64,000 nt of DNA from an uncultured Peptoniphilus sp. (lineage in GTDB: Bacteria > Bacillota > Clostridia > Tissierellales > Peptoniphilaceae): the NCBI RefSeq assembly GCF_943913915.1, contig NZ_CALUAA010000003.1:1-64000 (forward strand), written 5' to 3'. Shown piece by piece: positions 41,212-49,937 of this stretch. The translations under genes and the position numbers were made by a program. The notes below the pieces were generated by a model that ran no database searches, had not been told where the DNA came from, and worked only from the letters and a program-made list of their open reading frames with translations. Positions within the stretch are counted from its first letter, which is position 1; each line of letters opens with the position of its first letter.

Positions 41212-42150
41212 TCAATAAGTTAAATCGCCGTTAAAGTTTTTGTGGGATGCCCATCCGTCGCCAATGTCGAGCCAAATAATGTTTCCCTCGATGACCGTGC
41301 GGTAGACGTGGACAGTGGAGCCTTTTTCCAGTGCGTAGACGATGGGCGCATTAATGGAGGGCTCACTCCTTACATTGGAATGAAGGGCCGTGGAAGTAAT
41401 GTCCTTGTCCAGGAGATTGGTGGCGACTTTTGAAAGTTTACTTCCATTTGAAGAAACTTGCTTTTGACTCGGCTTCGGTTTCGGCAACGCTTCGACCGAT
41501 TGAGCAGGCGTTCCCGTGGATGCCTTCGCTTCGGCGAGGATGGCGAGGAGCCGTTCGTTCCCTGAGTCTATGGCGAGTAGACTGTTGACGAGGGCTATTC
41601 CCTGATCTCTCGAGCCGGTACTGCGGTATTTCGATACTTGTTTTTCCAAGCCGGAATAGAAGCTTTTTTTCAGATTGTCGTAGCGGTCGGGAAGGAGATC
41701 CCGACGATCTCCGTAATCCTTTAGTGTCTGGAGGGCGAAGGAAAAGTCTCCGTCTTCCAATGCGCTCTCGGCCCGATTTAAATCTTTCTTCATTTCTGCG
41801 ACGGCCTTAATTTCTTTCCCGCGCTCCAAATATTCTTCATCGCCGGTTAAATCGTAAAGGGTACGGGCATGATTTAATGCTTCGGCGTAGGAGCCGTCTT
41901 CTACTGCGTGGTTCATTTGTCGGTCCAGCCGGTTGATCTTCAGATTTTTGTGAACGCTTCTTCCGACGATGAGCATAAGGAAGACGAGGAGTACGCAGAT
42001 CGCGACGACGATTTGTTTCCGCCTCCGAGGGGAAGCAGCAGCCGTAATCGCCTCGTGCCTTGCGGACTCTTGGGGCGAAAGGGGTGCGCCGCAGGAACCG
42101 CAAAAGGTACTTTTTTCCGACTGTTCGCTGCCGCAGTGTGGACATTTCAT
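41212..42150 (-). CDS. Zinc-ribbon protein with membrane helix and SH3b domain
   Basis: This 312-residue protein has an N-terminal zinc ribbon (MKCPHCGSEQSEKSTFCGSCG), one membrane helix (QIVVAICVLLVFLMLIVGRSV), a long helical region with TPR-like features and a C-terminal bacterial SH3 domain (residues about 250-310, VRSEPSINAPIVYALEKGST). The SH3 part would lie outside and may bind the wall. It is 14 bases from the AI-2E-type gene and likely in its operon. Confidence 0.82.
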   Translation of the reverse strand: MKCPHCGSEQSEKSTFCGSCGAPLSPQESARHEAITAAASPRRRKQIVVAICVLLVFLMLIVGRSVHKNLKINRLDRQMNHAVEDGSYAEALNHARTLYDLTGDEEYLERGKEIKAVAEMKKDLNRAESALEDGDFSFALQTLKDYGDRRDLLPDRYDNLKKSFYSGLEKQVSKYRSTGSRDQGIALVNSLLAIDSGNERLLAILAEAKASTGTPAQSVEALPKPKPSQKQVSSNGSKLSKVATNLLDKDITSTALHSNVRSEPSINAPIVYALEKGSTVHVYRTVIEGNIIWLDIGDGWASHKNFNGDLTY

Positions 42151-42163
42151 AAGATCACCTCTT

Positions 42164-43258
42164 TTAAGATTCGGCGGTGTCGTTATCTAAGGGGATGACG
42201 CATTGGTTTTGGCTGTCGAATTTTTCGTTGCAAATGCCTTTGACGATGATTTTGATGCACATGTAAAGGGGCGAGGCGATAAGGGCGCCTAAGACGCCGA
42301 AGAGATTGGCGCATACCATGACGGCGACGATGACGACAAAGGGGTGGATGTTCAGTTTCGAACCCATAATATTCGGCGTGATAATATTGCCCTCGAGTTG
42401 CTGTACGATCACACTTACGACGATGACTTTAACGATCATAGAGGGACTGATGGTCAAACCGACGAGCACGGCAGGGGCAGCACCTAAGAAGGGACCGATA
42501 AAGGGAATAAAGTTGAATACGAGGGCGATGGCGGCGAGGGAAAGTTTATAGGGGAGGCCGATAATAGCGTAGCCGATAAACATTAAGACGCCGAGGACGC
42601 ATGCCACGAGGATTTGTCCCGAGATATAAATTTCAAGGGTGTTGTGGATTTGGCTCAAGACTTCCATAATACGGTCATAGTATTTTCCGCGGGCCAAGTA
42701 GTGAATGGTTTTTACCGCCTGCTCTTCGTCTTTTAAAAGGTAGAAAAGACCCAAGATAATGAGGAGGAACAATGAGCCGATAGAACCTATATTACTGAAG
42801 AGTCTGCTCAGCATATTGGGAATATTTCCCGCCATTCCCTGGAGCCAGGCTTCAAATTTATCGATGTAGTCCCCGATGGGGATGTATTGGCTCAGGTCCT
42901 TGTAAATTTCCGTGTCGAAATACTTCACAAGGGCGTTCATATTGACATTTTGTAAAAAGCTTTGGGCCTGGTCGTAGATCATACTGAAGGTGACGTAAAA
43001 CAGGCCGATAGTGAAAGCGATGAACAGTAGAAATGTTATGACTGCCGAAAGCCCCGGCTTTTTTGTCCACTTGGTGAGCTTGTCGCGAATGGGGCGAAAG
43101 GCGTAGAAGATATAAATGGCAAGGATTAGGGGTGTAATTAGAAATAGAACGATATTATAGATCGGACTTAAAAATTGCCGTGTCATGCTGAACAGCAAAA
43201 TGATCAGAAGAACCAGGGCAATATTTAGAAGGGTTGTAAAGGGTTTACTTTTTGTCAT
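42164..43258 (-). CDS. AI-2E family membrane transporter
   Basis: This 364-residue protein has about eight hydrophobic helices and the AI-2E_transport domain (TxxLLNIALVLLIILLF at the start and FIPFIGPFLGAAPAVLVGL in the middle). Family members export small molecules; the AI-2 link is doubtful for many. The ATG at 43258 overlaps the upstream gene by 14 bases and follows AAAGGTG. A GTG at 43270 is rejected. Confidence 0.87.
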   Translation of the reverse strand: MTKSKPFTTLLNIALVLLIILLFSMTRQFLSPIYNIVLFLITPLILAIYIFYAFRPIRDKLTKWTKKPGLSAVITFLLFIAFTIGLFYVTFSMIYDQAQSFLQNVNMNALVKYFDTEIYKDLSQYIPIGDYIDKFEAWLQGMAGNIPNMLSRLFSNIGSIGSLFLLIILGLFYLLKDEEQAVKTIHYLARGKYYDRIMEVLSQIHNTLEIYISGQILVACVLGVLMFIGYAIIGLPYKLSLAAIALVFNFIPFIGPFLGAAPAVLVGLTISPSMIVKVIVVSVIVQQLEGNIITPNIMGSKLNIHPFVVIVAVMVCANLFGVLGALIASPLYMCIKIIVKGICNEKFDSQNQCVIPLDNDTAES

Positions 43259-44096
43259 CTTTGTTTTCACCTTTTTTCTGAACGTATTCGATGGCGTCAG
43301 CGGGGAAGACCAGGTCTCTTAAATATTCCCGTACTTGAAGGTTTTTGGGATCATTATACGATTCGTCACCTTTGACTTCACTCTTGTTTCTGTAATCTTC
43401 CATAAGCTCCTTGAAAAGGGAGGCCATAGAAGGGGGCGTGTAGGTAATGGCGTTGCTGCCGGCGTTGATGGTCTTTTGAATATGGTCTTCGTTGTCGCCG
43501 CCGGTGGCGATAATGGGGAAGCGGTTTCCGATAATGCTCCGCACATAGGCAACAAGCTCTGCCGTATTCTTACCGCCGGATACATTGAGAATCCGCGCCC
43601 CGGCGTTGATTTTACCGACGATGTCGTCGTTTTTGGAAACGATGGTGGCGATAATGGGGATATCCAAGACATTGTACATATCTCGGATCACTTCGTTTTT
43701 CATGGGTGCGTTGACGACGACGCCGTAAGCTCCCAGAAGTTCACATTCCAAGGCGATGGAGACGCTGCGCGCTCCGGAGGTGGTACCTCCGCCGACCCCT
43801 GCAAAGACGGGGATGGAAGAGCCCTGAATAATGGACTGCACAATGGCGAGCTGGGGTGTAAAGGGATAGACGGCGAAGACTGCTTGAGCATTGGAATTGC
43901 GAATCATAGCAATGTCTGTGGAAAAAATCAGGGATTTAAAGCGCGTTCCCTGAATACGGATTCCCGAAGCGTTATAAATGGCGTCGGGCATGAGTACCGG
44001 TTTTTTTCGAAGGGAGGATTCGATTTCGGGGACGTATTTATCTTTAATAATACGAAAGTCACCTATGGGAAGTTTCGATTTCTTTGAAATGCTCAT
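43245..44096 (-). CDS. TIM-barrel-like protein of unknown function
   Basis: This 283-residue soluble protein is not one I can name. The sequence alternates strands and helices like a TIM barrel. GVGGGTTSGARSV lies near residue 103, and IIATGGDNEDHI near residue 206 resembles phosphate-binding ends of FMN or phosphosugar barrels. It overlaps the AI-2E-type gene by 14 bases. Relatives in Clostridia are often called hydrolase without evidence. Confidence 0.65.
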   Translation of the reverse strand: MSISKKSKLPIGDFRIIKDKYVPEIESSLRKKPVLMPDAIYNASGIRIQGTRFKSLIFSTDIAMIRNSNAQAVFAVYPFTPQLAIVQSIIQGSSIPVFAGVGGGTTSGARSVSIALECELLGAYGVVVNAPMKNEVIRDMYNVLDIPIIATIVSKNDDIVGKINAGARILNVSGGKNTAELVAYVRSIIGNRFPIIATGGDNEDHIQKTINAGSNAITYTPPSMASLFKELMEDYRNKSEVKGDESYNDPKNLQVREYLRDLVFPADAIEYVQKKGENKDDKK

Positions 44097-44183
44097 AGAA
44101 CACCTCTTTCTATTGGATTATATTAAAGGATATGCTCATTATATCACGTCATTGTAAAAACCGCCTGATGGTTATGACAACAA

Positions 44184-44213
44184 AAAACGGCTGAGAATCC
44201 TCAGCCGTTTTCT
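44184..44213 (-). terminator. Terminator of the methionine transporter operon
   Basis: AAAACGGCTGAG pairs with CTCAGCCGTTTT around AATC. T-rich sequence follows on the minus strand, just after the distal metQ stop. Confidence 0.85.
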
Positions 44214-45061
44214 TATTTTGCCGCCGTATCGCCTGCGTCGGGAATATCTGTCAGTTCCCATGCCATTTTTTGCGTCTCTTCGTAGAGTTTGTCGTTAAGT
44301 TCCTTTACTTCCGGCGTGCGGTAGTAAGCTGCGACTTTGTTATAAAGTTCGTTGTCCTTGTCTTCTTCTCGCGCCACGACATAGTTAATATAGGGAGCCG
44401 AGTTTTCGTTGAGTGGTTCCATGAAAATAGCGTCGTCTTTCGGAGAAAGGCCTGCGTCAATGGCGAGATTGGTGTTGATCACTGCGGCATCCACATCGGG
44501 GAGGGTGCGGGCCACTTGGGCGGCGTCCAATTCGTTGATCTCAATGTTTCTCGGATTGGCTGAAACATCTGAAAGGGTGGGGCTTACGCCCACATCGTCT
44601 TTTAATTCGATAAGGCCTGCCGCTTCCAGTAAGAATAGTGCCCGTCCGCCATTGGTGGTGTCGTTGGGAATGGAGACTTTTCCGTTTTCCGGCACATCTC
44701 TTAAGTCCTTAAGTGTGTTGGAGTAGGCCCCGATAGGGGAGATGAAAGTTCTTCCGATGGGAACGAGATTGGTTTTCTTGGAGTGATTGTACTCGTCCAA
44801 GAAAGCCTTGTGTTGGAAGGCGTTAAGGTCCACGTCGCCGTTCACGAGGGCGTCGTTCGGGGTGTTGTAATCGGAGAAGGGGACGAGTTCGATGGTGATG
44901 CCGTCTTTTTCAGCGAGTTCCGCCGCTTTTTCCCAAAGGCGTTGATCGTCGCCGACGACACCTAATTTAACGACCTGATCGTTTTCCGACTTGTTCCCGC
45001 ATCCTACGAGGAGGAAAAGGGATAAAATTGTGAGCGTAATAAGTTTAAATGTGTTTTTCAT
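44213..45061 (-). CDS. metQ: Methionine-binding lipoprotein (distal copy)
   Basis: This 282-residue lipoprotein (ITLTILSLFLLVGCGNK, lipobox LVGC) is of the NlpA/MetQ family that delivers methionine to MetN-MetI. The middle reads VNGDVDLNAFQHKAFLDEYN, the family core. It is a paralogue of the next gene and is separated from it by a hairpin. It may have a different substrate, such as methionine derivatives. Confidence 0.9.
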   Translation of the reverse strand: MKNTFKLITLTILSLFLLVGCGNKSENDQVVKLGVVGDDQRLWEKAAELAEKDGITIELVPFSDYNTPNDALVNGDVDLNAFQHKAFLDEYNHSKKTNLVPIGRTFISPIGAYSNTLKDLRDVPENGKVSIPNDTTNGGRALFLLEAAGLIELKDDVGVSPTLSDVSANPRNIEINELDAAQVARTLPDVDAAVINTNLAIDAGLSPKDDAIFMEPLNENSAPYINYVVAREEDKDNELYNKVAAYYRTPEVKELNDKLYEETQKMAWELTDIPDAGDTAAK

Positions 45062-45094
45062 AGTAATTCCATCCTATTTTTGAGTAAAAAAAGT

Positions 45095-45117
45095 CTGCCC
45101 GCCGTCTGAACGGGCAG
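45095..45117 (-). terminator. Hairpin between the two metQ genes
   Basis: CTGCCCG pairs with CGGGCAG with T7 downstream on the minus strand. It may terminate most transcripts and lower expression of the distal copy. Confidence 0.7.
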
Positions 45118-45141
45118 AGGGTTATGGCGTGGTATAAAGTT

Positions 45142-46086
45142 TTATTTAGATTCTTCTAAATCGCTCTTGCCGTCTTTATATTGGTCGAGCTTGCTTAAAT
45201 CCAGTTTCCAAGCGGCGTATTGGCTGCCCTTGTAAAGTTCTTGAAGAAGTTCGTCCACTTCGTCGGTTTGATAATAGCTGACGACTTTCTTATAAAGTTC
45301 GTTGTCCTTATCTTCCGGACGGGCGACGACGTAGTTGATATAGGGAGCGATGCTTTCGCCCATTTCTTCGACAAAGATCGTGTCGTTTCTCGGGTCGAGT
45401 CCGGCATCCACTGCCAAGCCGCCGTTAATAACCGCTGCGTCTACATCGGGAAGGGAGCGTGCAACGGATGCGGCGTCTAACTCTTCGAGCTTAATGTTTT
45501 TCGGATTTTCCGCAATATCTTTCACTGTCGGGGTGAGGCCTGCATCGTCTTTTAATTTAATAACGCCTGCCTGTTCGAGGACGATCAGGGCGCGACCGCC
45601 GTTGGTGGCATCGTCGGGAATGGCGACGGTGTCGCCGTCTTTAAGTTCATTTAAATCTTTGATCTTGTTGGAGTAAACGCCGATAGGGGAGAGATAGGTC
45701 ATGCCGATGGGCGTAAGATCCGTCCCCTTGCTCTTGTTGTACTCATCGAGAAATGCCTTGTGTTGGAAGGCGTTTAAGTCGATGCTGCCGTCTGCCAGTG
45801 CGTCATTCGGGAGATTGTAGTCGGTGAAGACCTTGATGTCCAAGGTAATACCGTCTTTTTCAGCGAGTTCAGCCGCTTTTTCCCAGAGGCGTTGATCGTC
45901 GCCGACGACGCCGATCTTGACGACCTGATCGCCGTCTTTTGTTTCCTCCGGCTTTTGATTTTCTTCGGCGGTCGTATTGGCCTTTTCATTATTCGTTTTT
46001 GCATTGTTTGCAGGTGCGCCGCAACCTGTAAGGAGAAGGGCGGTTAAGAGCGTGATCGAAGTCACTTTTTTAAAAATAGATTTCAT
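45142..46086 (-). CDS. metQ: Methionine-binding lipoprotein (proximal copy)
   Basis: This 314-residue lipoprotein has lipobox LLTGCG and a 30-residue acidic linker rich in Asn, Glu and Lys before the NlpA domain (VGVVGDDQRLWEKAA). It is the third gene after metN and metI. The linker is longer than in the distal copy, and the C-terminus is different (SDLEESK). Confidence 0.92.
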   Translation of the reverse strand: MKSIFKKVTSITLLTALLLTGCGAPANNAKTNNEKANTTAEENQKPEETKDGDQVVKIGVVGDDQRLWEKAAELAEKDGITLDIKVFTDYNLPNDALADGSIDLNAFQHKAFLDEYNKSKGTDLTPIGMTYLSPIGVYSNKIKDLNELKDGDTVAIPDDATNGGRALIVLEQAGVIKLKDDAGLTPTVKDIAENPKNIKLEELDAASVARSLPDVDAAVINGGLAVDAGLDPRNDTIFVEEMGESIAPYINYVVARPEDKDNELYKKVVSYYQTDEVDELLQELYKGSQYAAWKLDLSKLDQYKDGKSDLEESK

Positions 46087-46110
46087 GATGAAACTCCTTT
46101 CAAGTTTGAA

Positions 46111-46776
46111 TTAGTGTTGTATCTTCTTTACCCAGAGATCAAAAATGGCCTGAGTAATAAATACCAAAATCAGAATTAAAACAGTGGATACGATGATGAT
46201 GTCGTTTTGGAATCGGTTGTAGCCGCGGGTAATGGCGAGGTTACCGAGACCTCCTGCGCCGACAGCGCCTGCCATGGCCGTAAGGCCGATCAGGCTTATA
46301 ATTGTAAGGGCGCTGGCTCTTAAAATAGAGGGAAGGCCTTCTTTTAAATAGACTCCGTAGACAATCTGTGTGGGGGAATCTCCCATGGATTCCGCCGCTT
46401 CGATAATCCCCGGGTCCACTTCTGCCAAGGCGTTTTCAATTTGGCGGGCATAGAAGGGAGCGCTTCCTACGACAAGGGGCACGATGGCGGCGGTGTTGCC
46501 GATAGTGGTGCCGATTAAGTGTCGGGTAAAGGGGGAAATCAACGCGAGGAGGATGATAAAGGGAATGGATCTGAAGATGTTTACGACTTTATCGAGGAAC
46601 CAATAGACTTTTTGATTTTCCCAAAGGCCCCCGTCTTTTGTAAGTGTTAAGAGCAGACCGACGATCATGCCGATAATACCTGCGATAATCGATGTGACGA
46701 CGACCATGTAGATGGTGGCACCGGTTTCGATTACGAAATCCTGTTTGGATGCGATGACATTTTCAAAAAATCCCAT
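46111..46776 (-). CDS. metI: Methionine ABC transporter permease
   Basis: This 221-residue membrane protein has five helices and the EAA-type segment EAAESMGDSPTQIVYGVYLKEGLP, which touches MetN. The ATG overlaps the metN stop by one base (TAATG). It spans the membrane as the pore of the methionine importer. Confidence 0.94.
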   Translation of the reverse strand: MGFFENVIASKQDFVIETGATIYMVVVTSIIAGIIGMIVGLLLTLTKDGGLWENQKVYWFLDKVVNIFRSIPFIILLALISPFTRHLIGTTIGNTAAIVPLVVGSAPFYARQIENALAEVDPGIIEAAESMGDSPTQIVYGVYLKEGLPSILRASALTIISLIGLTAMAGAVGAGGLGNLAITRGYNRFQNDIIIVSTVLILILVFITQAIFDLWVKKIQH

Positions 46777-47816
46777 TAGATCACCTCCTTATTGACGACT
46801 TCAAGTTTTACATCATTTTCCCGTAAATAAGCTTTCGACTTTTCGATATTTTCCGGTTCGCCCTGGAAGAGAACCACGAGATTTCCGAAGGGAATGTCTT
46901 CCAAAAATTCGATGCTGCCGGATAGAATATTGGTCTCCACACCAAATTTGTTGTAGATATTATTTAAAATAGGATCCGTTGCCGATGAGCCGACATATTG
47001 TAAGTGGATCAATTGATTGGAAGGATCCACCTTATCGAAGAAACCGTGCTCGTCCATCTTTTCGATGGTGTCGTCCCAGTGGCTCGCGGTGTTGACGAAT
47101 TGGCGGGTGATAGTTTCTTTGGGGTTTGCGAAAATATCGATAAGGGAACCGGATTCTACAACCCGTCCCGATTCCATTACCGCCACTTTGTTGCAGATTT
47201 CTTTTACCGCCTGCATTTCGTGGGTTATGAGGACGATGGTAAGGCCCATATCTTTATTGAGCCGCTTCAGTAGATGAAGGATGGAGGTTGTGGTTCTAGG
47301 GTCCAGGGCGGATGTGGCCTCGTCGCAAAGTAAGATTTGAGGGTCGTTTGCGAGAGCCCGTGCGATGGCCACCCTTTGCTTTTGACCGCCGGAAAGTTCC
47401 GAAGGGTAGCTGTCCGCTTTTTCCTCAATGCCTACGAGTTTCAAAAGCCTCATGGCCTTTTCTTTCTGTTCCTCCTGGGAAAGCTTGCTGTCGCGAAGGG
47501 GGTAGAGGACATTGCCTAAAATCGTGCGGGCATTCATAAGATTAAAATGTTGGAAGATCATGCCGATTTTTTTACGGCGTTTTCGAAGTTCCTTCACCGG
47601 CAGGGTTGTAAGGTCTTCCCCGGCCACGACGACGCTTCCTTCCGTAGGGGGTTGCAAGAGATTAATGGTACGAACGAGTGTGGATTTTCCGGCGCCGGAG
47701 TAGCCGACAATGCCGTACACATCTCCTTTCTCGACGGTGAGGGACACATCGTCCACCGCCGTAAACTCGTTGCCGTCCCGTTTAAAGACGACGGAAATAT
47801 TTTTTAAATCGATCAA
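46776..47816 (-). CDS. metN: Methionine ABC transporter ATP-binding protein
   Basis: This 346-residue ATPase has Walker A GYSGAGKSTLV, signature LSGGQKQRVAIARAL, Walker B LLCDEATSALD and a C-terminal NIL domain (residues about 260-346) that binds methionine and shuts the transporter. The start is TTG at 47816 with AAAGGAGG five bases before; a longer reading starts inside the terminator of the leader and is rejected. A T-box precedes it. Confidence 0.93.
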   Translation of the reverse strand: MIDLKNISVVFKRDGNEFTAVDDVSLTVEKGDVYGIVGYSGAGKSTLVRTINLLQPPTEGSVVVAGEDLTTLPVKELRKRRKKIGMIFQHFNLMNARTILGNVLYPLRDSKLSQEEQKEKAMRLLKLVGIEEKADSYPSELSGGQKQRVAIARALANDPQILLCDEATSALDPRTTTSILHLLKRLNKDMGLTIVLITHEMQAVKEICNKVAVMESGRVVESGSLIDIFANPKETITRQFVNTASHWDDTIEKMDEHGFFDKVDPSNQLIHLQYVGSSATDPILNNIYNKFGVETNILSGSIEFLEDIPFGNLVVLFQGEPENIEKSKAYLRENDVKLEVVNKEVI

Positions 47817-47834
47817 AAGATCCTCCTTTTTTCT

Positions 47835-48087
47835 ATAAAAAAAGCCCTTTTCCCAATGGGAAAAGGACGATATAAACCGTGTTACCACCTTTATTTATGT
47901 AAACCTCACGATTTACACCTTACGGGTACAATCATACCCCGGCGCTATAACAGGCGCACCTGTGACGATCTATTATCGATCGCCAGAGTCTAAGGCCATG
48001 TTCTCCCGATTCTCAAAACAGCTTCTCTCACCAACGAAGCTTCTCTGTAGTCCGAAAATTCGAGGTACTCTCCTCGTCAAACTCGAT
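47835..48087 (-). ncRNA. T-box leader, methionine-specific
   Basis: On the minus strand the leader ends with the T-box AAGGTGGTAACACGG (47877-47891) and a terminator (CCTTTTCCC/GGGAAAAGG, 47846-47866, with seven T). The stem I region has GAGAACATGGCC; the ATG at 47997-47999 is the probable specifier codon, so uncharged tRNA-Met would allow read-through into metN. The promoter starts the leader about 250 bases upstream of the terminator. Confidence 0.88.
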
Positions 48088-48093
48088 GGATCA

Positions 48094-48123
48094 ATGATAC
48101 CAATCTGTTAGGAGAGATGTCAA
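48094..48123 (-). promoter_or_regulatory. Promoter of the metNIQ operon
   Basis: On the minus strand TTGACA (48118-48123) and TATCAT (48094-48099) are 18 bases apart. Confidence 0.75.
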
Positions 48124-48197
48124 GCGTTTTTTAGAACTTTTTTAGATATAATTTGGTACAATGTAAATAGTCAGCACAGCTTAGGAGGATATGATCA

Positions 48198-49082
48198 ATG
48201 GATCTTACAAATATAGGACGGGTAAAAGAACACTACCCTATGAAAGAAGTGACGAGTTTTGAAATAGGCGGACCGGTGGATTATTTTATCGAACCGGAGA
48301 CGGAAGAGGAATTGATCCGTGCCGTTTTACGATTAGAGGAAGAAAAAATTCCATGGATGATCATGGGTAAGGGCACCAATATGGTGGTCTCCGACAAGGG
48401 GATTCGCGGTGCGGTGATCCGCATGGGCGTGTTTTTTGAAGATATAAAAATTGAGGGCAATCGCGTCGCGGCAGAAGGCGGCGCCTCCATGCGTCGTGTT
48501 GCCGAGGCGGCGCGAAGGGAAAACCTCACAGGTCTCGAGTTTGCCCACGGTATTCCCGGGGCCATCGGCGGGGCCATGACCATGAACGCCGGAGCTTACG
48601 GCGGTGAGATGAAAGATGTGGTGGAGTCGGTGCGGGTCCTGCACCGGGACGGCACCATCGAGGTGCTTTCCAATGAAGAACTTCATTTCGAATACAGAAA
48701 CAGCAGAGTTTACACGGATAATCTCATCGTCTTATCGGCTACATTTTCCCTGGAGCCCGGCGACGGAGCCCTTATTCAGGAGCAGATGGACGACCTCTGG
48801 AACAGACGGACGACGAAACAGCCCCTGGAGTATCCCTCGGCGGGAAGTACCTTTAAGCGCCCCGTGGGATATTACGCCGGCCAGTTGATTGATCAGGCGG
48901 GCCTCAGAGGACTGCGTCACGGCGACGCTCAGGTTTCCGAGAAGCACTGCGGCTTTGTCATTAACAGAGGAAATGCCACCTGTCAAGAAGTGGTGGAGCT
49001 TATTCGCACGGTGCAGGAGGCGGTCTACCAAAAACACGGCGTGGAATTGGAAACAGAGGTTAAGGTTCTCGGCGAAAAATAA
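48198..49082 (+). CDS. murB: UDP-N-acetylenolpyruvoylglucosamine reductase
   Basis: This 294-residue FAD enzyme reduces UDP-GlcNAc-enolpyruvate to UDP-MurNAc in peptidoglycan synthesis. The FAD-binding GIPGAIGGAMTMNAGAYGGE, the catalytic serine in YPSAGSTFKRP and the type II C-terminal region (no tyrosine loop, HCGFVINRGNAT) are visible. A leader of about 20 bases follows a TACAAT box at 48158. It is the first gene of murB-rapZ-yvcK-whiA-HPr. Confidence 0.94.
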   Translation: MDLTNIGRVKEHYPMKEVTSFEIGGPVDYFIEPETEEELIRAVLRLEEEKIPWMIMGKGTNMVVSDKGIRGAVIRMGVFFEDIKIEGNRVAAEGGASMRRVAEAARRENLTGLEFAHGIPGAIGGAMTMNAGAYGGEMKDVVESVRVLHRDGTIEVLSNEELHFEYRNSRVYTDNLIVLSATFSLEPGDGALIQEQMDDLWNRRTTKQPLEYPSAGSTFKRPVGYYAGQLIDQAGLRGLRHGDAQVSEKHCGFVINRGNATCQEVVELIRTVQEAVYQKHGVELETEVKVLGEK

Positions 49083-49093
49083 GGGGGTATCCG

Positions 49094-49933
49094 GTGAAAT
49101 TACTCGTGCTAACCGGCCTTTCCGGAGCGGGAAAGAGCCAGGCGCTGAAGGCGGCGGAAGACTTGGGCTATTTTTGCGTGGATAATTTGCCGCCGGCCCT
49201 CTTCCCGAAATTTATAAGTATTGTGGAAGAGGCGCAAATGCCCTTAGTGGCCTTGGTACTGGATATTCGAAGCGGACTATTCTTTAAAGAACTGGACGTG
49301 GCAATGGATACCCTGAACAAAACCGTAGACGATATTACGGTAATCTATTTGGAAGCCGATCGCCACGTGCTCATTAAGCGCTTTAAAGAACTTCGACGCC
49401 CTCATCCTCTGAGTTCTTCTATCGCGAGGGGAATCGATGAGGAAATCTTGCGGATGAGACCCTTGCGGGAGCGAGCCGATTACATTATTGACACCTCGAA
49501 GATGACCAACTATAATTTAAAAATTCGTCTGAAGTCGATTTTGCGGGAAGAGCAGGGAAAGCTCAGCCTTTCGATTGTGTCCTTCGGCTTTAAAAACGGA
49601 ATTTTAGAAGAGGCGGATCTGGTTTTCGACATGCGCTTTCTGCCTAACCCCTATTACATTACGGAGCTTAAGCCCCACAACGGCCTGAGTGAAGAGACGT
49701 CGAATTATGTTTTAGGGCAAAAAATGAGCGGGGAATTTATTAATTACGTCGTCAATTATATTAAAACCTTCGGGCCGGGCTATGTGGCGGAGGGGAAGGA
49801 GACTCTTACTATCGGCATCGGTTGCACGGGAGGATTTCATCGCTCCGTGGCCATGGCGGAAGCTTTGGGGCAGGCGCTGAAAAAAGAAGGCCTTCCCGTT
49901 GTGGTGGGTCACCGAGATTTGGGAGAGCGGTGA
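49094..49933 (+). CDS. rapZ: RNase adapter RapZ
   Basis: This 279-residue protein starts at GTG after AAGGGGGT. The Walker A is GLSGAGKSQALKAAEDLG. The C-terminal domain carries GCTGGFHRSVAMAE and VGHRD, seen in all members. In Gram-positives it binds nucleotides (YvcJ) and links to cell-envelope control; in E. coli it regulates GlmS. It sits with yvcK and whiA, as in Bacillus. Confidence 0.93.
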   Translation: MKLLVLTGLSGAGKSQALKAAEDLGYFCVDNLPPALFPKFISIVEEAQMPLVALVLDIRSGLFFKELDVAMDTLNKTVDDITVIYLEADRHVLIKRFKELRRPHPLSSSIARGIDEEILRMRPLRERADYIIDTSKMTNYNLKIRLKSILREEQGKLSLSIVSFGFKNGILEEADLVFDMRFLPNPYYITELKPHNGLSEETSNYVLGQKMSGEFINYVVNYIKTFGPGYVAEGKETLTIGIGCTGGFHRSVAMAEALGQALKKEGLPVVVGHRDLGER

Positions 49934-49937
49934 TGGT

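Noticed and set aside
44166..44178. Third Crp/Fnr box near GGTTATGACAAC
   Set aside because: Only one half matches GTTGTNNNNACAAC, and no promoter is aligned with it.
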